In this document: in pieces, positions 33,861 through 42,563 of the stretch | How the letters are laid out: each line of letters starts with the position of its first letter | Position numbering within the stretch: position 1 is the stretch's first letter | Notes under the pieces: model-generated | The model's database searches: none | What the model saw: the letters and a program-made list of their open reading frames with translations, nothing else | What the model was told of the DNA's origin: nothing | Made by a program: the position numbers and the translations under genes | Assembly (NCBI GenBank): GCA_021733925.1 | Contig: JAIPJY010000002.1 | Span: 124,001 to 188,000 of the forward strand | Direction: 5' to 3' | DNA from: Prosthecobacter sp. | GTDB taxonomy: Bacteria > Verrucomicrobiota > Verrucomicrobiia > Verrucomicrobiales > Verrucomicrobiaceae | DNA: 64,000 bases

Positions 33861-35612
33861 TCACATCCGTTCGGTCGTCTGAATGCCCAGAAGGCCGAGG
33901 CCGGTCTTGAGGATACGGCTGGTGGCTTCACAGAGAGTCAGGCGCGTGTTGCGGGCGGTGCCTTCGGAACGGAGGACGTGGCAGGCTTCGTAGAAGCTGT
34001 GGTAGGTGTCCGCGAGTTCGTAGAGGTAATTTGCGAGCAGGTTCGGACGGTGGTCGTCGAGGATGTCGTGGGCGTTTTCGGCGAATTGCGAAAGCTTCAT
34101 CGCGAGAGCACGCTCGGCGGGCTCGGTGATGGCGAGATCGTCGGTGAGAGTGACTTCGCCGTCGAGCTTGCGGAAGATGCTGCGGGTGCGGACGTAGGCG
34201 TTCAGCAGGTAAGGGGCGGTGTTGCCTTGCAGAGACAGCATTTTGTCCCAGCTAAACTTGTAGTCGGTGAGGCGGTTCTGGCTCAGCTCGGCGTATTTGA
34301 CGGATCCACCGCCGATGATGCGGGCGATCTCGTCCTTCTCGGTGTCGCTGAGACCTTGCTCTTTTTCATCGGCAGCGGTGCGGGCACGCTCAATGGCTTC
34401 GTCGATGACTTCGAGGAGGCCCACGGTTTCGCCGCTGCGAGTTTTGAACATCTTGCCGTCCGGACCTAGGATGCTGCCGAAGGCGATGTGGATCATCTTC
34501 GTGGTGATGCCGCGACGCTGAGCGGCGGCGAAGACCTGGCGGAAGTGCAGTTGCTGCGGTGCGCCGACGACGTACCAGATTTCATCAGCCTGCCATTCCT
34601 TCACACGGTAGTCGATGGTGGCGAGGTCCGTGGTGGCGTAGAGGTAGCCACCGTCGCCCTTGCGGATGATGCAGGGCGCGGGCTTCCACTCGTCCTTGTC
34701 ACGAATCAGGAAGGGGTCGTTCTCGGGCTTCACGCTGCCGTCGCTGAAGACCACGGTGGCACCTTCAGAGATCGTAGCGATGCCTTGATTGAGCATCTCT
34801 GCCACGAGAGGAGCCAGGGCGTCATTGTAGAAGCTCTCGCCGAGGTAGTGGTCGAACTTGATGTCGAGAGCGCCGTACACTTTTTCGAGCTGTTCGAGCG
34901 TGAGGCGCACGCATTCCTTCCAGATGCCGAGATTTTCGGCATCGCCCTGCTGAAGTTTTACGAGTTCGCCTTTGCAGATTTCGAGCACGGCTTCGTCGGC
35001 TTTGGCGGCGGCGTTCACGGCTTTGTAAACGCTGACGAGTTCATGAATCGGGTCCGCCTTGAGCTTGGATTGATCAAGCTGCGTCTTCCAGCCGTGGATG
35101 ATCATGCCGAACTGCGTGCCCCAGTCGCCGACGTGGTTGTCGGTGATGACCTTGTGGCCGATGAAGCGGGCCACGCGGGCCAGGGAATCACCAATGAAGG
35201 TGCTGCGGATGTGGCCCACATGCATCGGCTTGGCGATATTGGGCGCGGAGAAATCGACCGCGATGGTCTTGGCCTTTTCCACCTGCGGCACACCCACATG
35301 GTCATCTTTGACAATGACGGACAGTCTTTGGGCCAGTGCGGCGGGGCTGAGTGTGAGGTTCAGGAAGCCTGGGCCGTCCACGGTGATTTTTTCGCACAGA
35401 TCTTCGACCTGAAGCGCCGCCTTGATCTGCTCTGCGAGGGCGCGCGGGTTCGTCTTGAGCTGCTTTGCCAAGATCATCGCCGCATTGCTCTGGTAGTCGC
35501 CAAAGCGTGTGTCGGATGCGATGACGACGCCGGGGGTGAAACCTTCAGGCAGATCAATGCCGGCGGTGGTGAAGGCTGCCTGGAGACGGGACGTGAGGAT
35601 GGCGCGAAACAT
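33861..35612 (-). CDS. argS: Arginyl-tRNA synthetase
   Basis: Charges tRNA-Arg; class I synthetase, cytoplasmic. 583 residues. The N-terminal additional domain (~1-110) is followed by the HIGH signature (NIAKPMHVGHIRST), the DWGTQFG segment and KMSKS-region text GKMFKTRSGETVGLLEVIDEA; the C-terminal anticodon-binding domain ends in the usual ERM. Last gene of the minus-strand run 41.2 to 33.9 kb, 44 bases after birA. Confidence 0.96.
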   Translation of the reverse strand: MFRAILTSRLQAAFTTAGIDLPEGFTPGVVIASDTRFGDYQSNAAMILAKQLKTNPRALAEQIKAALQVEDLCEKITVDGPGFLNLTLSPAALAQRLSVIVKDDHVGVPQVEKAKTIAVDFSAPNIAKPMHVGHIRSTFIGDSLARVARFIGHKVITDNHVGDWGTQFGMIIHGWKTQLDQSKLKADPIHELVSVYKAVNAAAKADEAVLEICKGELVKLQQGDAENLGIWKECVRLTLEQLEKVYGALDIKFDHYLGESFYNDALAPLVAEMLNQGIATISEGATVVFSDGSVKPENDPFLIRDKDEWKPAPCIIRKGDGGYLYATTDLATIDYRVKEWQADEIWYVVGAPQQLHFRQVFAAAQRRGITTKMIHIAFGSILGPDGKMFKTRSGETVGLLEVIDEAIERARTAADEKEQGLSDTEKDEIARIIGGGSVKYAELSQNRLTDYKFSWDKMLSLQGNTAPYLLNAYVRTRSIFRKLDGEVTLTDDLAITEPAERALAMKLSQFAENAHDILDDHRPNLLANYLYELADTYHSFYEACHVLRSEGTARNTRLTLCEATSRILKTGLGLLGIQTTERM

Positions 35613-35656
35613 GGGCGCGCATTTTGGATGCCGAACGGCGAAAGTCGAACGCGGAA

Positions 35657-36427
35657 TTACACCCGACGGACCTCATCGGCACTCGTCAGCGTGTGGGAGC
35701 TGCCGTCGGGAAATTCGAGAATGAGGTGGCCTTCCTCATTCAAATCGAGAACACGTCCGAAAACCTCGCCTTGCGGTGCCCGGGCGCGGATTTGGCGACC
35801 GATGAGCCAGCTATGTTCGCGAACTTCAGCAACGGCGGCGCTGAAACCGTCTTCGAGCCCTTGGAATTCGGTGTGAAGGACGGTCAAAAGGCGATGGGCT
35901 AGCGCGTTGCGGTCGATCTCTCGAATCGAGACTGGCTGCAGTTGTTGCAGCAGCGAGGTGGCTGAAAGCTCAGCGGGGAAATCGAGAGTGTTCACATTCA
36001 AGCCAATGCCCAGAACGATCCGCATCCCTTCACGGGTGGAGACGGTTTCCGCCAGCAGGCCGCTGACTTTGCGGTCGCTCAGATAAACATCGTTGGGCCA
36101 CTTGATGCGTGGTTGCAGCGGTAGTTCGGCCTCAATCGCTTTGCAGATGGCCAGTGCGGCCAAGGTGGTGATGCGGGGCCATTTCTCCATCGAAGACGCT
36201 GGCTGCAGCAGCAGGGAGAACATCAAGTCTTTGCCGCGTGGGGCGATCCAGCGGTTCTCACGACGGCCCCGGCCTGCGGTTTGGGATTCGGTGAAGACCA
36301 CGGTGCCGGAGGGCAGATCTGCGGCGTTTTGCTTGAGCCAGTCGCTGGTGGAGCCCACCTCATCCAGCACCGTGACCTGCCACGGCAGCGTGTCGTCATT
36401 CAGCGCGCTGGCTTCGAGCGGGATCAT
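35657..36427 (-). CDS. birA: Biotin--[acetyl-CoA carboxylase] ligase
   Basis: Attaches biotin to carboxyl carrier protein via biotinyl-AMP. 256 residues. Catalytic-domain motifs are DEVGSTSDWLK, the biotinyl-AMP loop TAGRGRRENRW, KWPNDVYL and KVSGLLAE, followed by a C-terminal SH3-like domain (GRVLDLNEEGHLILEF). There is no N-terminal helix-turn-helix, so it is an enzyme only and not a repressor of biotin genes. Overlaps the preceding CDF transporter gene by 4 bases. Confidence 0.94.
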   Translation of the reverse strand: MIPLEASALNDDTLPWQVTVLDEVGSTSDWLKQNAADLPSGTVVFTESQTAGRGRRENRWIAPRGKDLMFSLLLQPASSMEKWPRITTLAALAICKAIEAELPLQPRIKWPNDVYLSDRKVSGLLAETVSTREGMRIVLGIGLNVNTLDFPAELSATSLLQQLQPVSIREIDRNALAHRLLTVLHTEFQGLEDGFSAAVAEVREHSWLIGRQIRARAPQGEVFGRVLDLNEEGHLILEFPDGSSHTLTSADEVRRV

Positions 36428-37350
36428 GCGCGGATGCTATGCGGGTCGCTGGCCTCGCCGTGCTGATGCAGTTCATCATGGTCGCCCTGGCATTCGAGAT
36501 GCGTGGTGATGAGCACGGGATTTTTCACGCTGTTCTGCACGGCGGTCTCGATCTCGGTGGCGATGCGGTGGGCGTCGCGGAGCATGATGTCGTCGGTGAA
36601 CAGGAGGTGAACTTCGACGTAGTGCATTTCGCCTGCGTCCCGATGGCGCAGGGCGTGAAACTGGAGACCGTGCTTTTCGGTTTCGCGGCGGAGCGCGGCA
36701 TCGAGGATGGCGTTGAGTTTCGGATCGGCGGTGTCCATGAGGCCGCCGATGCTCTGGCGCATGAGGCCGTAGCCGGTCCAGATGATGTTGGCGGCCATGA
36801 GGAGGCCGCAGATGGAATCCCAGCTGTGCCAGCCGGTTAAAGCGACAAGGCTGAGGCCGATGATGGCCCCGAGGCTGGTCCACACATCGGTGAGGACGTG
36901 CTTACCGTTGGATTCGAGAATCAAGGAGCCTTGTTTTTTCCCTGTGCGGATGAGATACGCGCCGAGAGCGGCATTGATGAAGATCGTGAGCGCGGTGAGC
37001 GCCAGTCCTTGGTCCAAATTGGCGGGAGGCAGGTGCAGCAGCAGGCGGCGCACCGATTCATAAATGATGAACAAGGCGGCGAGGATGATCAGCCCGCCTT
37101 CGATGCCTGCGGAAAAGAACGCGATCTTGCTGTGGCCGTAAGGGTGGTCGGCGTCGGCAGGTTTGTGCAGCAGACCGAGACTGAAGGTCGCGAACATCAC
37201 GGCGGCGACATGCACGACGGACTCCGCTGCATCGCCGAGGATCGCCGCCGAGCCGGTCAGCACATACGCCCCCATCTTGAGCACGAGCATCAGGAAACCC
37301 ACGGCGAGCGAGAGCCGCATGGCACGCGTGGCGTCAGAGGTGTTGCTCAT
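36424..37350 (-). CDS. Cation diffusion facilitator transporter
   Basis: Exports divalent metals (Zn, Fe, Co, Mn type) from the cytoplasm using the proton gradient. 308 residues with six membrane helices (about 10-205). Metal-site residues in helix 2 are GDAAESVVH and in helix 5 KHVLTDVWTS (HxxxD); the first site departs from the common SDxxHxxxD form. The C-terminal cytoplasmic domain (~210-308) contains the usual HALRHRDAGEMHYVEVHL segment and ends in a His-rich stretch. Substrate cannot be assigned. It sits 6 bases after the HAD phosphatase gene. Confidence 0.92.
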   Translation of the reverse strand: MSNTSDATRAMRLSLAVGFLMLVLKMGAYVLTGSAAILGDAAESVVHVAAVMFATFSLGLLHKPADADHPYGHSKIAFFSAGIEGGLIILAALFIIYESVRRLLLHLPPANLDQGLALTALTIFINAALGAYLIRTGKKQGSLILESNGKHVLTDVWTSLGAIIGLSLVALTGWHSWDSICGLLMAANIIWTGYGLMRQSIGGLMDTADPKLNAILDAALRRETEKHGLQFHALRHRDAGEMHYVEVHLLFTDDIMLRDAHRIATEIETAVQNSVKNPVLITTHLECQGDHDELHQHGEASDPHSIRA

Positions 37351-37356
37351 GAGAAA

Positions 37357-38049
37357 TCAGTCTCGCAGCAGCATCTCGACAACGGCCGGAACATCCGCAA
37401 ACGATTCGACGCAGCGCCAGGGATTCAGGGCGCTCAATTCAGCATGGGAATACTGACCCGTCGCGACGGCCAGACACTTGGCGCCGAAGGCCTGTGCGCA
37501 GCGGATGTCCTTGGGCGTGTCTCCGATGACGATGACATCCGAAATGTCGTAGGTCGTACCGGTGGCCTCCTGCATGCGCTGCAGGGCCACAGGGCCGAGC
37601 TGGTTGCGGTCATGATGATCACTGCCGAAGCCGCCTTCGATGAAATGCTCGAAGATGCCGTGACGTGTCAGCTTGATCACGGCACCGCGACGCACGTTGC
37701 CGGTGAGCAGGCCAAGATGCGCGGCACTTTCATTGCGCAGGGCCTGCAGCAAATCGGTCACACCGGGCAGGGTGCAGCCGCTGAAGTCCTCCGCCTGCAG
37801 TCGGCGCTGAAGATGGGACAGATAGCGGTCAAGAAACGCAATGACTTCCTCCGGCGTGTGGCTGCGGTTCATGTGGCCAAACACATCCATCGCAATCGCG
37901 GGATCCGTGGCTCCGGCGAGCTGGAGCGGAGGGAAATGCTCGCGCTGAATGCCGAAGTGTTCTTCGGCCGCGTCGAGGATCGCCGCGCCGCCAGCACCAT
38001 TGCTGTCGATCAGCGTGCCGTCGATGTCGAAAAGAAGCAGGCGTGCCAT
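37357..38049 (-). CDS. HAD-superfamily phosphatase (phosphoglycolate phosphatase-like)
   Basis: 230 residues. Motif I is LLFDIDGTLIDS with the nucleophilic aspartate at residue 8, motif II is LLTGN, and motif IV is VIVIGDTPKDIRCAQAFG. The helical cap between residues ~15 and 80 is of the type seen in Gph-like enzymes. Probably removes phosphate from a small metabolite. One base separates it from the EamA-like gene upstream. Confidence 0.9.
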   Translation of the reverse strand: MARLLLFDIDGTLIDSNGAGGAAILDAAEEHFGIQREHFPPLQLAGATDPAIAMDVFGHMNRSHTPEEVIAFLDRYLSHLQRRLQAEDFSGCTLPGVTDLLQALRNESAAHLGLLTGNVRRGAVIKLTRHGIFEHFIEGGFGSDHHDRNQLGPVALQRMQEATGTTYDISDVIVIGDTPKDIRCAQAFGAKCLAVATGQYSHAELSALNPWRCVESFADVPAVVEMLLRD

Positions 38050-38050
38050 C

Positions 38051-38617
38051 TCAGTGTGGCTTGGAGGCTGGCGCAGCAGGAGGGTGGGCTGCAGCGCCGG
38101 TGTTGGATGGGGCGTACTTGGCCACCATGACAGCCCCTACGACAGCCAGCACGCAGCCGATGATGAATTGCGGTGGAATGGCCTTGTCCGGCCGATGGAG
38201 CAGCATGGCGGTGAGGGTGTTGATCACCGGTGCACCACCAAAGACAATGGGCATGACTGCCGCAGCGGCGGCGACACCGAAGCCACCGCCGCCTTTGAGG
38301 ATGGGAGTGGCGGCTGCGCCGAGGGCGAGGACCAGCGTGAGCGCACCCAGAGCACCTGCCATCCCTGCGATCAGGCTGAGCGGAATGCCGCTGCCAGTGT
38401 CACCCGTGAAACTCCAGTTAGTGCCCCGGGCTTTCAGCACCAGCGCGGTCACGATGCCGATGAGTGCGTAGGCGATGCAGACAAACAGAAATGCTTTCAG
38501 GCTGGCATTGGGGGTCTCAGCACCCATGGGCATCTTGGAGCGTGCCGCATGCAGAATGACGCCATAAACGCCCCAGGAGAGCACGGTGAGGAGAGCGTAA
38601 AGGAGCCAGGGCTGCAT
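38051..38617 (-). CDS. EamA/DMT-like membrane protein (short)
   Basis: 188 residues from the ATG at 38617 (MQPWLLYALLTVLSWGVYG), which is the usual opening of an EamA half; the upstream in-frame extension is not plausible. About five hydrophobic segments, including a glycine/alanine-rich one (LKGGGGFGVAAAAAVMPIVFGGAPVI). Ordinary drug/metabolite transporters have ten helices in two EamA repeats, so this is a half-size or divergent member. Function unknown. Confidence 0.6.
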   Translation of the reverse strand: MQPWLLYALLTVLSWGVYGVILHAARSKMPMGAETPNASLKAFLFVCIAYALIGIVTALVLKARGTNWSFTGDTGSGIPLSLIAGMAGALGALTLVLALGAAATPILKGGGGFGVAAAAAVMPIVFGGAPVINTLTAMLLHRPDKAIPPQFIIGCVLAVVGAVMVAKYAPSNTGAAAHPPAAPASKPH

Positions 38618-38743
38618 GATTTTGGATCGGGGTTGAGAGTTCACAGGGAGAGTTGGTGGAAGACAGTTCTTCGCTGAAATTGGGAGGGATTGCAAGGGCG
38701 GAGGGCAGAGGAGGAGAGACGCATCTGCCTTTGATCTCGTGAT

Positions 38744-39028
38744 CTATTGATCGGTGCTCCACCAATGACTTAGACGGCGAAGCAAATACGCGAGAACACC
38801 CAATATTGCTCCAAAGATCAGGCGATAAGCAATCAGACGGTGGAAATGATCCGCATCAGTCGCTTTGGATACGAGGATCACCCGTCCTCTCTGAAACAGC
38901 TCGGTTGTGTCGTGATCAATGAAGAGATCATAGAAACCAGTTCCGAGGAGATAACCGCCGGCCAGCGCTAGGCCCATGGCGATGGGCCGGATGAGCGCTG
39001 GATGAATGTTGAACCCGGATGTGACCAT
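38744..39028 (-). CDS. Small membrane protein of unknown function
   Basis: 94 residues with two hydrophobic segments (about 13-33, LIRPIAMGLALAGGYLLGTGFY; and about 68-84, LIFGAILGVLAYLL) joined by a polar loop. Not recognised. Lies between the thioesterase and EamA-like genes, 17 bases after the thioesterase start. Confidence 0.6.
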   Translation of the reverse strand: MVTSGFNIHPALIRPIAMGLALAGGYLLGTGFYDLFIDHDTTELFQRGRVILVSKATDADHFHRLIAYRLIFGAILGVLAYLLRRLSHWWSTDQ

Positions 39029-39045
39029 GGAAATTAAAGATTGGA

Positions 39046-39504
39046 TTATTTCCGGTCCGGCCGTTTCAGCAATTCCGGCGGTGCGGCCTCGATTTTGTCG
39101 CGGAAGCGCTGGGGGATCACCACGGCCTTCATCTGGCCGGTGGTGCGGTCCTTGCGCACGCAGGCGGCGGTGATGCGGCCTTCAGCGGCGAGGGTGCCGT
39201 CCAGCTTCCAAAAGCGGATGAAATGGCGGATGACCTTGCTGCGGACTTCTTCGACGATGAGTTCGCATTCGAACTCCTCTTCCACACGCAGCGGAGACAT
39301 GTAGTCGCAGGAGGCATGCACGCGGGGCCAGCCGACGCGTTCCTCGCCTTCCACGGGCTTGTCGACGATGGAGAAGCCGAGGCTGCGGAAGAAGGCATGC
39401 TCCACGCGCTCCATGTAACGGAAAAAATTGGAGAAATGGACGATGCCGGCCATGTCGGTGTCGGAGAACTGGACGCGTTCGATGCAGGTGAAACGGTGGG
39501 CCAT
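39046..39504 (-). CDS. YbgC/4HBT-family acyl-CoA thioesterase
   Basis: Single hotdog domain, 152 residues. The N-terminal catalytic segment RVQFSDTDMAGIVHFSNFFRYMERVEHAFFR carries the family aspartate; YbgC-type enzymes hydrolyse short acyl-CoAs and are often linked to the Tol-Pal envelope system, whose genes are not present here. The C-terminal half (KVIRHFIRFWKLDG, AEGRITAACV) completes the fold. Cytoplasmic. Confidence 0.88.
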   Translation of the reverse strand: MAHRFTCIERVQFSDTDMAGIVHFSNFFRYMERVEHAFFRSLGFSIVDKPVEGEERVGWPRVHASCDYMSPLRVEEEFECELIVEEVRSKVIRHFIRFWKLDGTLAAEGRITAACVRKDRTTGQMKAVVIPQRFRDKIEAAPPELLKRPDRK

Positions 39505-39507
39505 GAG

Positions 39508-39535
39508 GCTGGATGCTAGTTGCTGGATGCTGGAT
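39508..39535. repeat. Degenerate heptamer array, consensus GCTGGAT
   Basis: Four adjacent heptamers (GCTGGAT, GCTAGTT, GCTGGAT, GCTGGAT) lie directly upstream of the thioesterase start codon. Confidence 0.6.
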
Positions 39536-39558
39536 TCTCAAACACTCATCCACGGGCA

Positions 39559-40017
39559 TCAAATCTCCGGCGGCGGGAGGGCCGGGAGCATGAGCCTGCG
39601 GTTCATGCCGCCGAATGGCTGGACGAGGGAACTGCTCAAGGCATTGTTGTAGCGCCGTAGCTGCAGCGGGTAGAGCCGGGCATAGGTGTTGCGGAGACGC
39701 TGGCGCAGGGGTTCATTGGACGAAGTTAACGGCAGGCTGCGCACTTCCTGCCGCAGAAAGTTCAGGCTTTGCAGCACATTCACATAGCGAACACCCTCTG
39801 GCCCCGAAGGGGTGAGGTCTTTGACTCCAAAGTGCGCGATGATGACGGTGTTCGAGCCGCGTGGCCCGAGAAACGGCGAGGCCATGCGCTCGGGGCCGAA
39901 GTCATCATAATTTAACGTGAGCGATTGTCCGGCAAAGGCCCTGCTCAGACCTCCCGCTGTGCAGCCTGGGAGAATTAGAAGTGGCAGCAAAAATAGCATT
40001 TTGATGGATCTAATCAC
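39559..40017 (-). CDS. Lipoprotein of unknown function
   Basis: 152 residues with a lipoprotein signal (MIRSIKMLFLLPLLILPGC; lipobox LPGC), so probably tethered in the periplasm. The mature part contains SLTLNYDDFGPERMASP and a helical C-terminal half rich in Arg and Leu. Not recognised. It is 17 bases downstream of the cysteine desulfurase stop, on the same strand, so co-transcription is likely. Confidence 0.6.
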   Translation of the reverse strand: MIRSIKMLFLLPLLILPGCTAGGLSRAFAGQSLTLNYDDFGPERMASPFLGPRGSNTVIIAHFGVKDLTPSGPEGVRYVNVLQSLNFLRQEVRSLPLTSSNEPLRQRLRNTYARLYPLQLRRYNNALSSSLVQPFGGMNRRLMLPALPPPEI

Positions 40018-40034
40018 GGAGGCTGGGTGGCGGG

Positions 40035-41204
40035 TTAGTGGGAAATGACGGAAAGTTCATACCCCTGGGCCTCGCGCATTTTGTGAGAGCATTCGATCAC
40101 CGCATGTGCCGCAGTTTCGGCCTCGGCCTTGGTGTTGAAACGGTTGAAGGAGCAGCGCAGTGTGCAGGCGGCATCACGGGCGCTGGCACCCATCGCCTCA
40201 AGCACATGCGAGGCATGCAGCGCACCGGTGTGGCATGCGGAGCCGGCGGAGCAGGCGATGCCCGCCTGATCAAGCAGGATGAGCATCCCTGCAGCATCCA
40301 TTTCGGGCAGGCAGAAGGAGCTGGTGGTGTGCAGACGATGCGTCGGACAGCCATGAATCCGCATTTCCGGCAGAGCAGCGTGAATGAGGTGTTCGAAACG
40401 ATCGCGCAGGGCTTTGATCCGGGCCTTGTTGCCGTCTGAGAGATGCTCGATGGCGAGTTCGGCAGCTTTGCCGAGGGCGATGATCCCGGGAACATTTTCA
40501 GTGCCGCCGCGCCGTTCGTTTTCCTGACCACCGCCCACGAGGAGCGGCGCAAAACGGGCGCGCTGGCTGACGTAGAGCGCGCCAACGCCCTTCGGTGCAT
40601 GCATTTTGTGGCCGCTGAGGCTGAGAAAATCGACAGGCGTCGTTCGGACATCGATATGGATTTTTCCTGCCGCCTGCACGGCATCCGTATGCACCAGTGC
40701 ACCGGCAGCATGAGCCATTGAGACGATTTCATGCATGGGGGCAATGACGCCGGTCTCATTGTTGGCCCACATGATCGAGACGAGCGCAGTGGCGCCCGGA
40801 CGAACGAGGGCGTGCAGGGCCTGGAGATCGACACGGCCATCAGGATGCACGGGAACGGTGGTGACCTTGCCACCTTGGGCCTGCCACCGCCGGGCTGATT
40901 CGAGGACGGCCGCGTGCTCCGTGCTGGCGATGATGAGTTCCGGTTTCTCAGGCCACAGGGCGCGCACGGAAGCATGCACGGCATTGATGGATTCGGTGCC
41001 GCCACTGGTGAAGGTGATCTCGGCGGGACTGGCACCGAGCAGGGCTGCCACTTGCGTCCGCGCCTGCTCGATGGCGCGGCGTACTCTGCGCGCCCCGGCA
41101 TAGCTGGCAGAGGGATTGGCGTAGTGCTCGCGCAGGAACGGCAGCATCGCTTCCAGCACTGCTGGATCGACCGGCGTGGTAGCGTTGGCGTCGAGGTAGA
41201 TCAC
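40035..41204 (-). CDS. Cysteine desulfurase (NifS/IscS family)
   Basis: Removes sulfur from cysteine for Fe-S clusters, thiolated tRNA and cofactors; PLP-dependent. 389 residues. The family start YLDANATTPVDP is intact; HTDAVQAAGK and the PLP lysine in SGHKMHAPKG follow; the persulfide-forming cysteine is in IACSAGSACHTGALHASHVL, whose loop length is class I-like. No IscU, IscR or SUF genes adjoin it, so its dedicated acceptor is unknown. First gene of the minus-strand run, divergent from serS. Confidence 0.92.
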   Translation of the reverse strand: MIYLDANATTPVDPAVLEAMLPFLREHYANPSASYAGARRVRRAIEQARTQVAALLGASPAEITFTSGGTESINAVHASVRALWPEKPELIIASTEHAAVLESARRWQAQGGKVTTVPVHPDGRVDLQALHALVRPGATALVSIMWANNETGVIAPMHEIVSMAHAAGALVHTDAVQAAGKIHIDVRTTPVDFLSLSGHKMHAPKGVGALYVSQRARFAPLLVGGGQENERRGGTENVPGIIALGKAAELAIEHLSDGNKARIKALRDRFEHLIHAALPEMRIHGCPTHRLHTTSSFCLPEMDAAGMLILLDQAGIACSAGSACHTGALHASHVLEAMGASARDAACTLRCSFNRFNTKAEAETAAHAVIECSHKMREAQGYELSVISH

Positions 41205-41291
41205 GGGGGGAAGGTCGGACTGAGATTCCTGCTGTCAATACGCCTTCCGGCACTCGACAAGACGCACACTCCCGCTAACCTCCCGGCCCTT

Positions 41292-42563
41292 ATGCTCGAC
41301 ATTCGCCTCATTCGTGACACCCCAGATCAGGTCAAACAGCGCCTCGCCAACCGCAACGGCGACTTCGCGTCCATGGTGGATGAGGTGCAGTCCATCGACA
41401 CGCAACGCCGTGCCGCAGAGACGGAACGGCAGAAACTGCAGAGCGACCGCAACCGTATCAGCAAGGAGATCGGCATCGCGAAAAAGAACGGCCAGGACAC
41501 CAGCGCCATCGAGGCGGAAGTGCGTGTCATTGGCAGCCGTATCGAAGAAATTGGCCGTGAAGCCGATGTGGCGGATGCACGTCAGCGCGATCTGCTTCTC
41601 AGTATTCCAAATCTGCCGCATGAAGCCTGCCCCGTGGGCAGCACTGCCGAGGAGAACCCCGAGGTGCGGGTCTGGGGCGAAAAGCCTGTCTATGACTTTC
41701 AGCCTAAGGATCACACCGTGCTGGGTGCAGCTCTTGGCATGCTCGATTTTGAAGCTGGGGCCAAGATCTCTGGCAGCGCCTTTGTGGTGTATCGCGCTGC
41801 TGGTGCCAAGCTTGAGCGCGCATTGATCAGCTTCCTGCTGGATCTGCACACGACGCAGCATGGCTATGAAGAAATCAGCCCGCCGCTGCTGGTGAAGTCG
41901 GAGTGTCTCGTTGGCACCGGCCAGCTTCCTAAATTCGGCGATCAGGTTTATCACAGTGCTGCCGACGATCTGTATCTCATCCCGACCGCCGAAGTGCCGG
42001 TGACGAATCTGCATCGCGATGAAATCCTGCCTTTGGAAAAACTGCCGGTCAATTACGCGGCCTACACGCCCTGCTTCCGCCGTGAGGCAGGCAGCGCCGG
42101 CCTTGGCACGCGTGGACTCATCCGCATGCATCAGTTCGACAAGGTGGAGTTGGTGAAGATCACCACGCCGGAGACGAGCATGGCCGAACTGGAGAGCCTC
42201 ACTGCGAATGCCGAGAAGGTGCTGCAACTGCTCGGCCTGCATTATCGCGTGATCGAGCTCTGCACGGGTGATATTGGATTTGGCTCGGCCAAGACCTACG
42301 ACATCGAAGTCTGGGCACCGGGGCAGGGGACGTATCTCGAAGTGTCGAGCTGCTCGACTTTCGGCGACTACCAGGCCCGCCGCATGAACCTGCGTTACAA
42401 GGATGAAAACGGCAAAAACCGCATCCCTCATACGCTCAATGGTTCCGGAACGGCGCTGGCGCGCTTGTTTGTCGCGCTGGTCGAAACGTATCAGCAGGCG
42501 GACGGAAGCATTGTGATTCCCGAAGCTCTGCGCGGCCACTTTGGTGCCGAAAAAATCGGCTGA
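41292..42563 (+). CDS. serS: Seryl-tRNA synthetase
   Basis: Charges tRNA-Ser (and tRNA-Sec where present); class II synthetase. The ATG at 41292 begins MLDIRLIRDTPDQVKQRL, the usual start; the open frame upstream is the antisense of the desulfurase gene. The N-terminal coiled-coil arm (~30-105) binds the tRNA. Motif 2 is FRREAGSAGLGTRGLIRMHQFDKVEL and motif 3 is NGSGTALARLFVALVE. 423 residues. Its TGA overlaps the ATG of the following protease gene. Confidence 0.96.
   Translation: MLDIRLIRDTPDQVKQRLANRNGDFASMVDEVQSIDTQRRAAETERQKLQSDRNRISKEIGIAKKNGQDTSAIEAEVRVIGSRIEEIGREADVADARQRDLLLSIPNLPHEACPVGSTAEENPEVRVWGEKPVYDFQPKDHTVLGAALGMLDFEAGAKISGSAFVVYRAAGAKLERALISFLLDLHTTQHGYEEISPPLLVKSECLVGTGQLPKFGDQVYHSAADDLYLIPTAEVPVTNLHRDEILPLEKLPVNYAAYTPCFRREAGSAGLGTRGLIRMHQFDKVELVKITTPETSMAELESLTANAEKVLQLLGLHYRVIELCTGDIGFGSAKTYDIEVWAPGQGTYLEVSSCSTFGDYQARRMNLRYKDENGKNRIPHTLNGSGTALARLFVALVETYQQADGSIVIPEALRGHFGAEKIG

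Noticed and set aside
40914..41291. N-terminal extension of serS
   Set aside because: Is antisense to cysteine desulfurase; serS begins MLDIRLIRD.
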